Shown: positions 20,006 to 29,807, counted from the stretch's first letter. The stretch is DNA of 58,726 nt from Aeromonas caviae (GCF_000819785.1 NZ_CDBK01000079.1:626-59351), one strand, 5' to 3'. Made by a program: numbers and translations. Notes: a model not told the origin generated them from the letters alone.

Positions 20006-21628
20006 ATGTCATTGAATAATCTGTCCATTCGTCTTCAAGTGCTTATCCCTCTCCTGCTCGCCAGCCTGTTGATGCTGCTGATGGCCGTGATCAGCAAACA
20101 GGAAATCGACGGTGCCATTCAGGACATGAATGAAACCACCGCCAGCGTCACCCGCCACAAGGACGACATCGCGGCCCTGATCCACGCCACCTACCGGCTG
20201 CGCACCAACGCCATCTACGGCCTCTACGATGAGGCCCTCTTCGCCCAGTTGCCGGCCCAGCTCTCCGCCGCCGAACTGGAGATTGGCGCCATCCTGACCA
20301 GACTGGTTGTCACCGGAGCCGAGCAGGACAACCGTCAGGTCGCGGCCGCCCTGCAGGCCTACCTCGGCCATACCCGCAGCAGCATGCTGCCCCTGCTGAC
20401 CGCCAAGTACCAAGGCAGTGGCGATCCCGCCGCCTATGAGCAGGCCCGCCTGCACTTTCGCGATCTGGGGGAGACGCTCATCAAGCAGATCGATGCCATG
20501 TCCGTCCACATCAATCAGCTGACCCAGACTGAGATTGCCGAGGAGCAGGCCCACTACCGCGCGACCCTGCTGCGCACCCTGCTGCTGATGGGGGGCACCC
20601 TGATCGCGGCCCTGCTGGGTGGCTGGTGGATCTCCGGGCGCATCGTGCAGCCCATCGGCCAGTTGCAGGAGGTGATGCACGCCGTCGCCCTCGGCCGCTT
20701 CAACGTGCGTGCCAATGCCGAAGGCAACAACGAGCTGGGCCAGCTCGCCAGGGATATCAACCGGACCCTGAGCCAGCTTGCCAACACCATCCAGACCCTG
20801 ACCGGCATCAGTGGCAATGTGGCCTCCGCCGCCACCGAGCTTGCCGCTGTGATGACCCAGGCAGAGGTCAACGCCCAGCAGCAGCGCGGTGAGACCGAAC
20901 AGGTGGCCTCCGCCGTCACCGAGCTGGCCAGCACCGCCGACAACGTCAACCACAACGCCGCCCTGGCCGACGAGCTGGCCCGGGATGCCAACAGTCGGGT
21001 CGAGCAGGGGCTGGCCCTGTTTGCCGAAAGCATCGAGGCCAACGGCCGCATGGCGGGCAGTCTGGAGAACGCCGCGACTGTGGTGGCCAGGCTCAAGTCC
21101 CAGTCCGAGCAGATCGGCAAGGTGATCGAAGTCATTCAGAGCATTTCGGAGCAGACCAACCTGCTGGCCCTCAACGCCGCCATCGAGGCGGCCCGCGCCG
21201 GTGAAAGCGGCCGCGGCTTTGCGGTGGTGGCCGACGAAGTGCGCCTGCTGGCTGCCCGTACCCAGGACTCCACCAAGGAGATCCAGGCCATCATCGAGCA
21301 GTTGCAGAGCCAGTCCCTCTCCGCCAACAGCGGCGTGCAGCAGACCCTGGAGATCCTCGGCCACAACCAGCAGCTCTCCGCCGAGGTACAGGCCTTGCTG
21401 GGGGGCATCACGGACGCGGTCAACCAGATCAACGGTGCCAACGCCCAGGTGGCGACCGCGGCAGAACAACAATCCTGCGTCACCGCCGACATCAGCCGCA
21501 ACCTCACCAACATCCACGAGATCGTGAACCAGAACGCTGCCGGCATCAGCCAGAGTGCCGCCGCCAGTCACGAACTGTCACAGCTCGCCGAGCAGCAGCG
21601 CAGGCAGCTCGCCCAGTTCCAGCTCTGA
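20006..21628 (+). CDS. Methyl-accepting chemotaxis protein
   Basis: A 540-residue chemoreceptor. Helix 1 ([19 protein letters not shown], about 10-28), a periplasmic ligand domain of about 160 residues, helix 2 ([20 protein letters not shown]), a HAMP domain ([25 protein letters not shown]), then a long coiled-coil signalling domain with the conserved hairpin tip [32 protein letters not shown]. The C terminus (RRQLAQFQL) lacks a CheR-tethering pentapeptide. ATG 20006 follows TTAGGA. The ligand is unknown. It would feed the CheA/CheW array encoded at 52-58 kb. Confidence 0.93.
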   Translation: MSLNNLSIRLQVLIPLLLASLLMLLMAVISKQEIDGAIQDMNETTASVTRHKDDIAALIHATYRLRTNAIYGLYDEALFAQLPAQLSAAELEIGAILTRLVVTGAEQDNRQVAAALQAYLGHTRSSMLPLLTAKYQGSGDPAAYEQARLHFRDLGETLIKQIDAMSVHINQLTQTEIAEEQAHYRATLLRTLLLMGGTLIAALLGGWWISGRIVQPIGQLQEVMHAVALGRFNVRANAEGNNELGQLARDINRTLSQLANTIQTLTGISGNVASAATELAAVMTQAEVNAQQQRGETEQVASAVTELASTADNVNHNAALADELARDANSRVEQGLALFAESIEANGRMAGSLENAATVVARLKSQSEQIGKVIEVIQSISEQTNLLALNAAIEAARAGESGRGFAVVADEVRLLAARTQDSTKEIQAIIEQLQSQSLSANSGVQQTLEILGHNQQLSAEVQALLGGITDAVNQINGANAQVATAAEQQSCVTADISRNLTNIHEIVNQNAAGISQSAAASHELSQLAEQQRRQLAQFQL

Positions 21629-21806
21629 TACTGCGAGGATCTCTTCGATACTGCGGGGCCCGGCGCTGGCCCCGCACTTCCCCCTCCCCCTTCACGCCTC
21701 CTGTTTAAAACGGGTTTTTGCCATCAAGGTGTCATTAGGGGCTGGGCTGCATTCGCAAATGTGGGTATGGTAGAGGCACGTCACTCCCCCTCATCGAGAG
21801 ATCATC

Positions 21807-22337
21807 ATGAGCCTGAAGTTCAAGAAACCCGCTTTTATCACGCTCGGCCTCATCGCCCTGCTCTCCGCACTCTGGCTCGATTTCTATCTGCCGGAACACA
21901 CCATCGCCACCATCACCGGGGTGGAGGTGAAGCGCACCGACAAGGATGGCCCCATCAGCCAGAAGAACCCGGCTGACGGCCCCACCACCGACGTCTATTA
22001 CATCTACACCGAGCGCCCCGGCGAGAAGATCCGGGTGTTTCGCAATGAAGACACCGAATGGGGCTGGCCCTTCTACTTCAAGTTCAACGCCGCCGACGTC
22101 CAGGCCAAGGCCAAGTCCATGGAGTTCGAAAAACGCCTGGCCATCATCACCTCCTACGGCTGGCGCGTGAACATGTTCTCCATGTTTCCCAACGTCACCA
22201 AGATCGCGAGCACCGAGCCCGATGCCTCCACCTGGAGCTTCTTCCGCTGGTTTTGGTTCGGTGTCTGGGCCCTGGTGATGGGCAAGGCGGCCATCGCCAC
22301 CTGGCGCTACTTCGATCGCCTCGAGGACGAGATATGA
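21807..22337 (+). CDS. DUF1523 family membrane protein
   Basis: 176 residues with a helix near the N terminus (FITLGLIALLSALWLDFYL) and a second near the C terminus (WFWFGVWALVMGKAAIATW), with the intervening domain bearing VYYIYTERPGEKIRVFRNEDTEWGWPFYFKFN, typical of DUF1523. Function unknown in the family. It overlaps the next gene by an ATGA, so the two are cotranslated. Confidence 0.78.
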   Translation: MSLKFKKPAFITLGLIALLSALWLDFYLPEHTIATITGVEVKRTDKDGPISQKNPADGPTTDVYYIYTERPGEKIRVFRNEDTEWGWPFYFKFNAADVQAKAKSMEFEKRLAIITSYGWRVNMFSMFPNVTKIASTEPDASTWSFFRWFWFGVWALVMGKAAIATWRYFDRLEDEI

Positions 22338-22630
22338 GCGAGCCGAGCAAGACCCGCACCAGCTTCTATCGCCGGCTCTACGTGGCTCACCTCATCAGTC
22401 AGGGCACGGACACCGTGCCCGCCATCATGGAGGCAACCGGCATGCCGCGCCGCACCGCCCAGGACACCCTCAGCGCCCTGGCGGAGCTCGACATCCAGTG
22501 CGCCTTCGAGCAGACCGAGGGGGCTCGCCATCTGCAGGGGCACTACCGCATCAGCGACTGGGGGCCCATCAATCCGGCCTGGATTGCTGCGCAGCTTCCC
22601 GTCATCAGGCAGACCCTGGGGTATCCCTGA
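22334..22630 (+). CDS. Small winged-helix protein (HTH_43-like)
   Basis: 98 residues: FYRRLYVAHLISQGTDTVPAIMEATGMPRRTAQDTLSALAELD forms a helix-turn-helix with a clear recognition helix (PRRTAQDTLSAL), then a short wing and RISDWGPINPAWI. It resembles the winged helix-turn-helix family PF09904 by pattern. It is translationally coupled to the DUF1523 gene and may be a DNA-binding regulator; target unknown. Confidence 0.72.
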   Translation: MSEPSKTRTSFYRRLYVAHLISQGTDTVPAIMEATGMPRRTAQDTLSALAELDIQCAFEQTEGARHLQGHYRISDWGPINPAWIAAQLPVIRQTLGYP

Positions 22631-22660
22631 CACCCCGGACCCGGGTCTGCTCCCATAGAG

Positions 22661-22693
22661 AAGGGGCCAGCCTTGCGGCTGGCCCCTTTCTTG
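22661..22693 (+). terminator. Rho-independent terminator after the winged-helix gene
   Basis: AAGGGGCCAGCC (22661-22672), TTGC loop, GGCTGGCCCCTT (22677-22688), then TCTTG. Confidence 0.8.
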
Positions 22694-22726
22694 TCTGGCC
22701 TGATATCCCGTTGCCCTCCCCCGGAC

Positions 22727-23203
22727 TCACTCCCCTTCGCCGAAAGACTCTTCCGGCAGCGGCTCCGCCGACTCACCCCGGGTGCAGTCGATGATGGAGC
22801 GCTTGGGATTGTTGGGGTCGCGCAGCAACAGGGGGGCCATCCCCTCGTCATGCAACCTCTCGTCGGAAAATTCGCTGCCATAGGCGTTGTGGGTCAGCCT
22901 GCGGGCATTGGCGATGGGGGTATCCACGAAGAGGGCATGTACCTCGAAGGTGGAGGCCGGCACCAGGAAGCCGACGATGGGCAGGCCGTGCAGCTCCTGA
23001 TGGACCTTGTACCAGGCAAAGCCCTCGCTCACCTTGTCAGGGGTATACATGGCGAGCTGCGGATTGGCCGGGCGCCCGGTCTCGATGTCGAGATGAAGGG
23101 TGTCCAGCTCGCAGGTCGCCAGCCCCTGCCACATCTTCTCGAACGGGGTCGCGCAACCCGTCAGTTGCATGCATGTCAGCAGCGCCAACGTCCCTTTCCA
23201 CAT
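22727..23203 (-). CDS. Putative lipoprotein of unknown function
   Basis: 158 residues with a lipoprotein signal (MWKGTLALLTCMQLTGC, lipobox LTGC, lipidated Cys 17), then a soluble domain containing KMWQGLATCELDTLHLD, a second and a third cysteine (CEL at about 31; IIDCTRG near the end), and an acidic tail. It is likely attached to the inner face of the outer membrane. No family recognised. Start ATG 23203 follows AAGGGG. It lies 29 bases after the rihA stop and could be in the same transcript. Confidence 0.7.
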   Translation of the reverse strand: MWKGTLALLTCMQLTGCATPFEKMWQGLATCELDTLHLDIETGRPANPQLAMYTPDKVSEGFAWYKVHQELHGLPIVGFLVPASTFEVHALFVDTPIANARRLTHNAYGSEFSDERLHDEGMAPLLLRDPNNPKRSIIDCTRGESAEPLPEESFGEGE

Positions 23204-23232
23204 TCCCAACCCCTTATCCGATGTCCAGGATG

Positions 23233-24168
23233 TCAACCAAATGAGCGCAGTCGCTGCACCAGCAACTCGATGAAACCGACCCTGTCGAGCCCCAGCAGCA
23301 CCAGGGCATTGGCCGGTTTGCCGGTCAGGTCGTAACGATCCACCACCGTCATGCCCAGGGTATGGGTTCCGCCGGTTTCGATATCGACCCGGCACTCCAC
23401 CCCGTGAAACAGGGAGGGCGCCAGCAGCCAGGCGATGGTACAGGGGTCATGGAGCGGCGCGCCAGCAAATCCCCACTTGGGATCCCGATGATAGATCATG
23501 AAAAAGTCGAGCAGCTGTGCCACGCACTGCGCCACCGGGTTGGGAATGGCGCGTACCCGCTCGATATCCTCGTCCATCACCTGGGCCTCGTGGGTCACGT
23601 CCAGCCCGCACATGGTGATGGGCAGCCCCGACTTGAAGACCATATCGGCCGCTTCGGGATCCACATAAATATTGAATTCCGCCGCGGGGGTCCAGTTGCC
23701 TGCACCGGCGGCGCCCCCCATCAGCACAATGCGGGCGATCTTCTGCTTGAGCTCGGGGTAGGCCGCCAGCAAGAGGGCAATGTTGGTGAGCGGCCCGGTC
23801 GGCACCAGGGTGACCGGCTCCGGGCTCTCGCGCAGACACCTTGCCATCAGTTCAAGGGCGCTCATCGCCCGGGGAGCAAAGGCGGGATCCGGCAGCTCTG
23901 GGCCGTCCAGCCCAGATTCGCCGTGGACGCTGTCGGCGATGATGAGCTCACGGGCTAGGGGCTTGGCAGCCCCCGCCGCCACCGGGATGTCGTCGCGGCC
24001 GAGCAGGGTCAGGATGCGCAGGGCATTGTTGAGGGTCTTGTCCGGGGTCTGGTTGCCCGCGCTGGTGGTGACCGCCAGCACCTTCAGCTCGGGGCTCGCC
24101 AGCGCCAGAATGAGGGCGATGGCATCATCGTGGCCGGGATCGCAATCGAGAATAACGGGCAACGCCAT
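23233..24168 (-). CDS. rihA: Pyrimidine-specific ribonucleoside hydrolase RihA
   Basis: An inosine-uridine nucleoside hydrolase that cleaves cytidine and uridine to base plus ribose. The 311 residues equal E. coli RihA. Calcium-site motif [11 protein letters not shown] at the N terminus, [13 protein letters not shown], the conserved DVTH, and the catalytic histidine region [16 protein letters not shown] 24168 follows AAGGAG. Together with udp at 25.2 kb it gives the region a nucleoside-salvage character, though the two are separate units. Confidence 0.94.
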   Translation of the reverse strand: MALPVILDCDPGHDDAIALILALASPELKVLAVTTSAGNQTPDKTLNNALRILTLLGRDDIPVAAGAAKPLARELIIADSVHGESGLDGPELPDPAFAPRAMSALELMARCLRESPEPVTLVPTGPLTNIALLLAAYPELKQKIARIVLMGGAAGAGNWTPAAEFNIYVDPEAADMVFKSGLPITMCGLDVTHEAQVMDEDIERVRAIPNPVAQCVAQLLDFFMIYHRDPKWGFAGAPLHDPCTIAWLLAPSLFHGVECRVDIETGGTHTLGMTVVDRYDLTGKPANALVLLGLDRVGFIELLVQRLRSFG

Positions 24169-24362
24169 GGACAGACTCCTTACAACATGACAGGGAGCCA
24201 TACCTTAGCAAGAGATGGCCAGATGAACTCAGGAGGGAGTCACAAAACGCCTCCACCAACGAGATCAAGTACTTGGCGACAGGCCTTGGGAGCGGACACC
24301 CAGATTCGCCGCGCCGCCATCGTTCGGGTATGATCCCTCCCCCTTCATCGTCCGGTTGCCCC

Positions 24363-25094
24363 ATGTCCGCCATCATCGACACCTTTGTTGCTCCGCCCTG
24401 CGCCGCCACCATCGAGATCCTGTTTGAGGATGCGCATCTGCTGCTCATCAACAAGCCGAGCGGCCTGCTGAGCCTCTCGGGCAAGAACCCGCAGAACCTC
24501 GATTCGGTCCATTACCGGCTGGTACAGGATTACCCCGGCTGCACCCTGGTGCACCGCCTCGACTTTGGCACCTCGGGCGTCATGGTGGTGGCCAGAAACA
24601 AGAGCATCAACGCCCTGCTCTGCCACCAGTTCAGCCAGCGCACCGTGAGCAAGGCTTACGAGGCACTGCTCTGCGGCCATCTAGCGGCGGATGAGGGCGT
24701 CATCGACGCATCCATCGCCAAGGATCCTGCGCTGTTCCCGCTGATGAGCATCTGCGCCGCCAGCGGCAAACCCGCCCGCTCACGCTATCGGGTGATGGAG
24801 CGGCTCACCCTGGAGGGGGCAGGCCAGCCGGTGCCATTGACCCGGGTCAGGCTGGTACCGGAGACCGGGCGCACCCACCAGCTGCGCATCCACAGCCAGT
24901 GGCTGGGCCACCCCATCCTGGGATGCGATCTCTATGGCGGCCTGCTCCCGCCCGGCTGCGAACGGGCCCCCAGACTGATGCTGCACGCCAGTGAACTCGG
25001 TTTTGTGCACCCGGTGAGCGGCGAAGCGGTACAGATCCGCTGTGAAGCGCCCTTTGCGCAGGCACTGGCGGCCATGACGGGGCAACAGGGGTAA
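24363..25094 (+). CDS. RluA-family RNA pseudouridine synthase
   Basis: 243 residues. Catalytic motif HRLDFGTSGVMVVA (Asp essential in the family), a KPSGLLSLSG entry segment, and the C-terminal RLVPETGRTHQLRIH motif. It lacks an S4 domain, as in RluA and TruC. Target is 23S rRNA and/or tRNA by family; the closest paralogue cannot be settled here. ATG 24363 was chosen because upstream in-frame codons encode a low-complexity Pro/Ser extension; it has no strong ribosome site. Confidence 0.88.
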   Translation: MSAIIDTFVAPPCAATIEILFEDAHLLLINKPSGLLSLSGKNPQNLDSVHYRLVQDYPGCTLVHRLDFGTSGVMVVARNKSINALLCHQFSQRTVSKAYEALLCGHLAADEGVIDASIAKDPALFPLMSICAASGKPARSRYRVMERLTLEGAGQPVPLTRVRLVPETGRTHQLRIHSQWLGHPILGCDLYGGLLPPGCERAPRLMLHASELGFVHPVSGEAVQIRCEAPFAQALAAMTGQQG

Positions 25095-25152
25095 CGAAGA
25101 AGGGGGAAAGCAGGGCCAGGAAGGCAAAAGAGGCAAACGGCGGATAAAGATA

Positions 25153-25177
25153 GGGGCCGCGCTTTCGCAACGGCCCC
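25153..25177 (-). terminator. Terminator candidate for udp
   Basis: GGGGCCG (25153-25159) and CGGCCCC (25171-25177). Read on the minus strand the hairpin is followed by TATCTTT. Confidence 0.5.
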
Positions 25178-25201
25178 CACCCCCCACTCGGTGTGGTGCT
25201 A

Positions 25202-25957
25202 TCAGATCAGCTTGCGGGCGGCGCCCAGCACGATCTTGATGGCATCAGATTCGGTTTTCGCCATGGTTTCGGCGTTCGGGATTTCCTGCTGGGTACGGTT
25301 CACGATGACACCGGCCACCATGCCCGCACGCAGGCCCTGGCTGGTACACATGGTCAGCAGAGTGGCGGACTCCATCTCGTAGTTCAGCACGCCCATGGCT
25401 TGCCACTCTTTCATGGAACCCTGGAAACGTTGTACCACGCGGCCGGATACGGTGTCGTAACGCTCCTGACCCGGGTAGAAGGTGTCGGAAGAAGCAGTGA
25501 CGCCCACATGCAGCTTGGAGCCCAGCTCCTTGGCGGTGTTCACCAGGGCGGTGGTGCAGTCGAAGTCGGCCACGGCCGGGAACTCCATCGGCGCGAAGTG
25601 CAGGCTGGCACCGTCGAGGCGCACGGAGCCGGTGGTGACGATCACGTCGCCCACGTTCAGGTGCGGCTGGATGGCGCCGGTGGTGCCGATGCGCAGGAAG
25701 GTACGGATACCCAGCTGGGCCAGTTCTTCCACCGCGATGGAGGTGGACGGGCCACCAATACCGGTGGAGCAGATGATCACGGCCTTGCCGTCCATCTCGC
25801 CGCGCCAGGTGGTGAATTCACGATGGCTGGCCAGGTGCACCGGGTTGTCCAACAGTTCTGCGATGCGCTTCACGCGCTCGGGGTCACCGGGAACGATCGC
25901 CAGGGTGGCGCCTTGCAGATCCGCTTTTTTCAAACCCAAGTGAAATACATCAGACAT
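25202..25957 (-). CDS. udp: Uridine phosphorylase
   Basis: Reversibly cleaves uridine with phosphate to uracil and ribose-1-phosphate. 251 residues (E. coli 253) with PGDPERV, the nucleoside phosphorylase signature [27 protein letters not shown] and the substrate loop [13 protein letters not shown] 25957 follows AGGAG. Its upstream region carries several LacI-type palindromes and a CRP-like site, consistent with CRP/CytR-like control known for udp; this is inference. Confidence 0.97.
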   Translation of the reverse strand: MSDVFHLGLKKADLQGATLAIVPGDPERVKRIAELLDNPVHLASHREFTTWRGEMDGKAVIICSTGIGGPSTSIAVEELAQLGIRTFLRIGTTGAIQPHLNVGDVIVTTGSVRLDGASLHFAPMEFPAVADFDCTTALVNTAKELGSKLHVGVTASSDTFYPGQERYDTVSGRVVQRFQGSMKEWQAMGVLNYEMESATLLTMCTSQGLRAGMVAGVIVNRTQQEIPNAETMAKTESDAIKIVLGAARKLI

Positions 25958-26068
25958 AGTGGACTCCTGGTTGCGCCCCACCGCATGGCAGCCGAGTGCA
26001 GTTAAGGTGATTCTTTACGGTACTTTCAAGCCAGTATCCCCTCATCCGGGGAGGCGCCAACTATGGTC

Positions 26069-26176
26069 GAAAGCGCTTTCCAATTCCTTGATGCGCCTCA
26101 CACTTCTGCGCTTCAAAGCTGACAAAAATGGCGCGAAACGTTTGCTAAGATGATGAATTTCTTGAAAAACGTTTTT
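26069..26176. promoter_or_regulatory. Cluster of LacI-family-type palindromes and a CRP-like site between udp and yiaY
   Basis: Seen in the 392-base gap: GAAAGCGCTTTC (26069-26080), a perfect 12-base palindrome; AAACGTTT (26136-26143); AAAAACGTTTTT (26165-26176), also perfect. The last two are centred 31 bases apart, about three helical turns. CTTGA-N6-TCACA (26087-26102) is an 8 of 10 match to a CRP site. CG-centred palindromes of this kind are typical of LacI-family regulators. Which of the two divergent genes they control is not clear. The rest of the gap shows no gene. Confidence 0.5.
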
Positions 26177-26349
26177 ACGCTCCTTTTGCTCTCCCGTCCC
26201 TTGTCAAGCCTTGAGCGACCGTCCATTTAAAGAGCTCGATCGAGTCCACAAAGTTGCAAACGAGATACCATTGACCCCTTCTCATCCCCTCCGACGCTGT
26301 TATGTTGGCGCCCGAATACCACTTAATGGCTAATCATACGGAGTCCATC

Positions 26350-27501
26350 ATGGCGACATTCAAGTTCTACATTCCCGCAATCAACCTGATGGGGGCGGGC
26401 TGCCTGCAGGAAGCGGCAGCAGATATCCAGGGACATGGCTATCGCAAGGCGCTCATCGTCACCGACAAGATCCTGGGCCAGATTGGCGTGGTGGGCCGGC
26501 TTGCCGCCCTCCTGGCCGAGCACGGCATCGGTGCCGTGGTGTTCGACGAGACCAGACCTAATCCCACCGTGGCCAACGTCGAGGCGGGTCTTGCGATGAT
26601 CCGGGCCCACGGCTGTGACTGCGTCATTTCGCTCGGCGGCGGCTCACCCCACGACTGCGCCAAGGGCATCGCCCTGGTGGCCGCCAATGGGGGCAGCATC
26701 AAAGATTACGAGGGGGTGGATCGCTCCGCCAAGCCGCAGTTGCCGCTCATCGCCATCAATACCACGGCCGGCACCGCCTCCGAGATGACCCGTTTTTGCA
26801 TCATTACCGACGAATCCCGTCAGGTGAAAATGGCCATCATCGACAAGCACGTCACGCCGCTGATGTCGGTCAACGACCCGGAACTGATGCTGGCCAAGCC
26901 CGCCGGCCTCACCGCCGCCACCGGCATGGATGCCCTGACCCACGCCATCGAGGCCTATGTCTCCACCGCCGCCACCCCGGTCACCGATGCCAGCGCCGTG
27001 ATGGCCATCGCACTGATTGCCGAACACCTTCGCACCGCCGTGCATCAGGGGGAGGATCTCCATGCCCGCGAGCAGATGGCCTATGCCCAGTTCCTGGCCG
27101 GCATGGCCTTCAACAACGCAAGCCTGGGCTATGTGCACGCCATGGCTCACCAGCTCGGCGGCTTCTACGACCTGCCCCACGGAGTGTGCAATGCGGTGCT
27201 GCTACCCCATGTCCAGGCCTACAACGCCCGGGTGTGCGCCGGTCGGCTCAAGGATGTGGCCCGTCATATGGGGGTGGATGTGAGCGCCATGAGCGATGAG
27301 CAGGGTGCGGCGGCAGCCATTGACGCCATCCGGCAACTGGCTCGCGACGTCAAGATCCCCGCCGGTCTGGAGCAGCTCGGGGTCAGGGCCGACGATCTCG
27401 ACGTGCTGGCCACCAATGCGCTCAAGGATGCCTGCGGTCTCACCAACCCCAGGCAGGCGACTCACGCGGAGATCGTCGCCATCTTCCGCGCCGCCATGTA
27501 A
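26350..27501 (+). CDS. yiaY: Iron-containing alcohol dehydrogenase, YiaY-type
   Basis: A group III NAD-dependent alcohol dehydrogenase of 383 residues, same length and nearly collinear with E. coli YiaY. Seen: the cofactor motif [32 protein letters not shown], and the iron ligands Asp 194, His 198, His 263 and His 277 (in [12 protein letters not shown] and [16 protein letters not shown]). Probable substrates are short-chain alcohols or aldehydes. ATG 26350 follows ACGGAG. An own terminator follows. Confidence 0.92.
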   Translation: MATFKFYIPAINLMGAGCLQEAAADIQGHGYRKALIVTDKILGQIGVVGRLAALLAEHGIGAVVFDETRPNPTVANVEAGLAMIRAHGCDCVISLGGGSPHDCAKGIALVAANGGSIKDYEGVDRSAKPQLPLIAINTTAGTASEMTRFCIITDESRQVKMAIIDKHVTPLMSVNDPELMLAKPAGLTAATGMDALTHAIEAYVSTAATPVTDASAVMAIALIAEHLRTAVHQGEDLHAREQMAYAQFLAGMAFNNASLGYVHAMAHQLGGFYDLPHGVCNAVLLPHVQAYNARVCAGRLKDVARHMGVDVSAMSDEQGAAAAIDAIRQLARDVKIPAGLEQLGVRADDLDVLATNALKDACGLTNPRQATHAEIVAIFRAAM

Positions 27502-27517
27502 GGGGGCAAGATCTGCC

Positions 27518-27540
27518 AGGGCCGCCACGCGGCCCTTTTT
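27518..27540 (+). terminator. Rho-independent terminator of yiaY
   Basis: AGGGCCGC (27518-27525), CAC loop, GCGGCCCT (27529-27536), then TTTT. Confidence 0.85.
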
Positions 27541-27633
27541 ATTGGCTGATGGATCAATGGCTTTTTACTTCCGCACGGGGAGTGGGTATGATTTGCCGAG
27601 CTAAAAAGACTGTATGGATGATCTGAACCCGAT

Positions 27634-27972
27634 ATGCGGATGAAACACCTGATTGCCGCGGCCCTGACCGCCCTCACCCTGTCCGGTTGCAGCCTGGTCT
27701 ATCGCATCGATATTCCCCAGGGCAACTATGTGGAACAAAAGCAGGTCGACAAGCTGCGCCAGGGCATGACCCGCGAACAGGTCGAGTTCGTGCTGGGTTC
27801 TCCCATGTTGCGCGACAGCTTTGACCCCAACACCTGGTACTACCTCTATGAGTTCCAGCCCGGTCGGGGCGACAAGGAGCGCAAGGAGCTGACCCTCAAC
27901 TTCGTGGGTGACAGACTGGCCACCGTGACCGGTGATTTCCCTCTCCCTGCCGCCTTCACCACACCGCTCTAG
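27634..27972 (+). CDS. bamE: Outer membrane assembly lipoprotein BamE
   Basis: A component of the BAM complex that inserts outer-membrane beta-barrel proteins. 112 residues with lipoprotein signal (LTLSGC, Cys 19), then the SmpA/OmlA fold signatures: YRIDIPQGNYVEQKQVDKLRQGMTREQV and LGSPMLRDSFDPNTWYYLYEF. In E. coli bamE neighbours ratBA and smpB in the same order; here an oxidoreductase gene is inserted between bamE and ratB. Confidence 0.95.
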   Translation: MRMKHLIAAALTALTLSGCSLVYRIDIPQGNYVEQKQVDKLRQGMTREQVEFVLGSPMLRDSFDPNTWYYLYEFQPGRGDKERKELTLNFVGDRLATVTGDFPLPAAFTTPL

Positions 27973-27980
27973 ATGACATC

Positions 27981-28008
27981 ACAAAACCGGCTTCTGCCGG
28001 TTTTGTTC
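27981..28008. terminator. Terminator after bamE
   Basis: ACAAAACCGG (27981-27990), CTTCTG loop, CCGGTTTTGT (27997-28006): perfect 10-base arms with A- and T-rich ends. Confidence 0.85.
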
Positions 28009-28072
28009 TCTCTGGCCCCGGCGATGTCGCCGGGCCACACTCTGGATACCTCATTGCCCCGAGGAGATCATC

Positions 28073-28708
28073 ATGAGTCGATTCCTGATTGCCGGCGCCA
28101 CCGGTCTGATTGGCAAAGCCTTGCTGCGCGAGCTGGGGACGGAGCACGACCTCCTCCTGCTTTGCCGCAAACCCGGCGATCCCGCTCCGGGACGCACCTG
28201 GCTGCCCACCTCGTTCGACGCGCTGGACAGATTGACGCTGCCCGCCCCTGTGGACATTGCCTTCTGCTGCCTTGGCACCACCCGCAAGGATGCCGGCTCG
28301 GCCGAGGCTTTTCGCCGGGTCGATCTCGACTATGTGCTGGCCTTTGCCGCGCTCGCCCGTCGCCACGGCTGCCGCCGCCTGCTGGTGGTCTCCAGTCTGG
28401 GCGCCAACCCGGGTTCCCCTGCTCTCTATCCCCGCACCAAGGGCGAGATGGAGCAGGCCCTGCTGGCCCAGGAGTGGCAGCGGCTCGTCATCCTGCGCCC
28501 GGCCATGCTGCTCGGCCATCGCGAACCTGCGCGCCGTTCGGAGCAGATCATCCAGGCCATCTATCCGCTGGTAAAGCCCCTGCTGCGCGGGTCGCTGCGC
28601 CGCTGGCGTGCCATCGAGGCCAGTCAGGTGGCGCACGCCATGGCGCGCCTTGCCATCCAGGAGAGCGGGATAGAGACGGTGGAAAACGAGCGTCTGCTCA
28701 CCCTGTGA
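28073..28708 (+). CDS. NAD(P)-binding Rossmann oxidoreductase (HTATIP2/NmrA-like)
   Basis: 211 residues of the atypical short-chain dehydrogenase type. N-terminal nucleotide motif GATGLIGKALLREL, an active-site-like SSLGANP followed by YPRTKGEMEQAL (Y-x3-K), and LRPAMLLGHRE. Members of this group are poorly characterised oxidoreductases or redox sensors. The start follows GAGGAGATCATC. It lies between bamE and the ratAB genes on its own, convergent to ratB. Confidence 0.82.
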   Translation: MSRFLIAGATGLIGKALLRELGTEHDLLLLCRKPGDPAPGRTWLPTSFDALDRLTLPAPVDIAFCCLGTTRKDAGSAEAFRRVDLDYVLAFAALARRHGCRRLLVVSSLGANPGSPALYPRTKGEMEQALLAQEWQRLVILRPAMLLGHREPARRSEQIIQAIYPLVKPLLRGSLRRWRAIEASQVAHAMARLAIQESGIETVENERLLTL

Positions 28709-28735
28709 TGCCCCGTGCCGGGCGAGACGATCACA

Positions 28736-28757
28736 AAGGGGCGCCACGGCGCCCCTT
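28736..28757. terminator. Hairpin between the oxidoreductase gene and ratB
   Basis: AAGGGGCGCC (28736-28745) and GGCGCCCCTT (28748-28757) between convergent genes; the flanks are only mildly A/T rich. Confidence 0.5.
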
Positions 28758-28775
28758 GTCACAGCACATCACCCG

Positions 28776-29132
28776 TCAGGTGCCGGCATCGTCTCGCTTG
28801 CGGTGCACATCGGGTCGCCCGCCGGTGACCACATCGGCGCGCCCCTCTTCCTTGGCTTTCTCCGCCCGCTTCTTGCGCATCTCCTTGGGGTCGGCGATGA
28901 GAGGGCGGTAGATCTCGATGCGATCCCCCTCCTGCACCGACTCTGTGCCCTTCACCGGACGGCTGTAGATACCGAACTTGTTGACCGACAGGTCGATCTC
29001 CGGGTGCTTTTGCAGGATGCCGGACTGTTCGATGGCCGCCAGCACGCTGGTCTCGGGCGCGACCCGGATGCACAGCACCGTCTGCCGCTCGGGCAGGGCA
29101 TAGGCCACTTCGATATTGAGGAGCTCAGACAC
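28776..29132 (-). CDS. ratB: RnfH/RatB family protein
   Basis: 118 residues with a ubiquitin-like beta-grasp core: NIEVAYALPERQTVL, then NKFGIYSRPVKG and DRIEIYRPLIADPKEMRKKRAEKA, which is the family signature. The C-terminal tail is longer and more charged than in E. coli. Function is uncertain despite the RatB name. The start is GTG 29132, which overlaps the end of ratA by 8 bases, so translation is likely coupled. Confidence 0.88.
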   Translation of the reverse strand: MSELLNIEVAYALPERQTVLCIRVAPETSVLAAIEQSGILQKHPEIDLSVNKFGIYSRPVKGTESVQEGDRIEIYRPLIADPKEMRKKRAEKAKEEGRADVVTGGRPDVHRKRDDAGT

Positions 29133-29559
29133 CGTAAACCACCTTGGCACGATTGGAGAAGGCAAGCACCATGGAGCTCACCAGCTCGCGGAAGATCTGG
29201 CCAAAGGCCAGCTCAATGAGCTTGGAGGTGAACTCGAAGTCGAGATCGAACTCCACCTTGCAGGCATCCACGTCCAGGGGTGTGAAGGTCCACCATCCCG
29301 CCAGCTTGCTGAAAGGCCCCTCCACCAGCTCCATCTTGATGGTGCGATTGGCATCAAGCTGGTTGCGCGTGGTAAAGGTCTTGGCGATACCTGCCTTGGC
29401 CACATCGACCGAGGCCATCATGTAGTCTTCACCTGACTCGTGAACACGGCTGCCGACACAGCCGGGCAGGAACTCAGGATAGGCATCAACATCATTGACC
29501 AGCCGGAACATCTGTTCCGCGCTGAACATCACCAGGGCACTGCGAGTAATACGGGGCAT
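29125..29559 (-). CDS. ratA: RatA family protein (START/polyketide cyclase fold)
   Basis: 144 residues of the RatA/Coq10 family (a SRPBCC lipid-binding fold): MPRITRSALVMFSAEQMFRLVNDVDAYPEFLPGC at the N terminus is diagnostic, with FTPLDVDACKVEFDLDFEF and a long C-terminal helix. In E. coli RatA was described as interfering with ribosomal subunit joining, while homology suggests a Coq10-like ubiquinone role; which applies is open. ATG 29559 follows GAGGAAAA. Divergent from smpB. Confidence 0.93.
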   Translation of the reverse strand: MPRITRSALVMFSAEQMFRLVNDVDAYPEFLPGCVGSRVHESGEDYMMASVDVAKAGIAKTFTTRNQLDANRTIKMELVEGPFSKLAGWWTFTPLDVDACKVEFDLDFEFTSKLIELAFGQIFRELVSSMVLAFSNRAKVVYGV

Positions 29560-29746
29560 GGGTTTTCCTCATCCAATCGGCCCGATTTTATCACCTTGTC
29601 AGCCAAAATCACCGCCGAAACTGTTCGCGGGTCACCAAGCAGGGCAATCGCACACTTTCCGGCCAGTGTGGCCTGCTCTCGCCCCGCCCTTCCCTCAAAA
29701 TCGTCATCGAACTGCTCACAAAGCCGCCACTCGGAGCGCTGTGCGT

Positions 29747-29774
29747 TTTACAGCCGCCGCCACCCACGTATAAT
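29747..29774 (+). promoter_or_regulatory. Sigma70 promoter of smpB
   Basis: TTTACA (29747-29752), 16 bases, TATAAT (29769-29774), about 34 bases before the smpB start. Confidence 0.75.
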
Positions 29775-29807
29775 GCGCCTTCCTAAACATTGCCTAAGGC
29801 CCCCGTC

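Noticed and set aside
26130..26148. A PurR box upstream of udp
   Set aside because: The AAACGTTT core fits, but the outer positions of the PurR consensus do not; a general LacI-family label is all that is supported.
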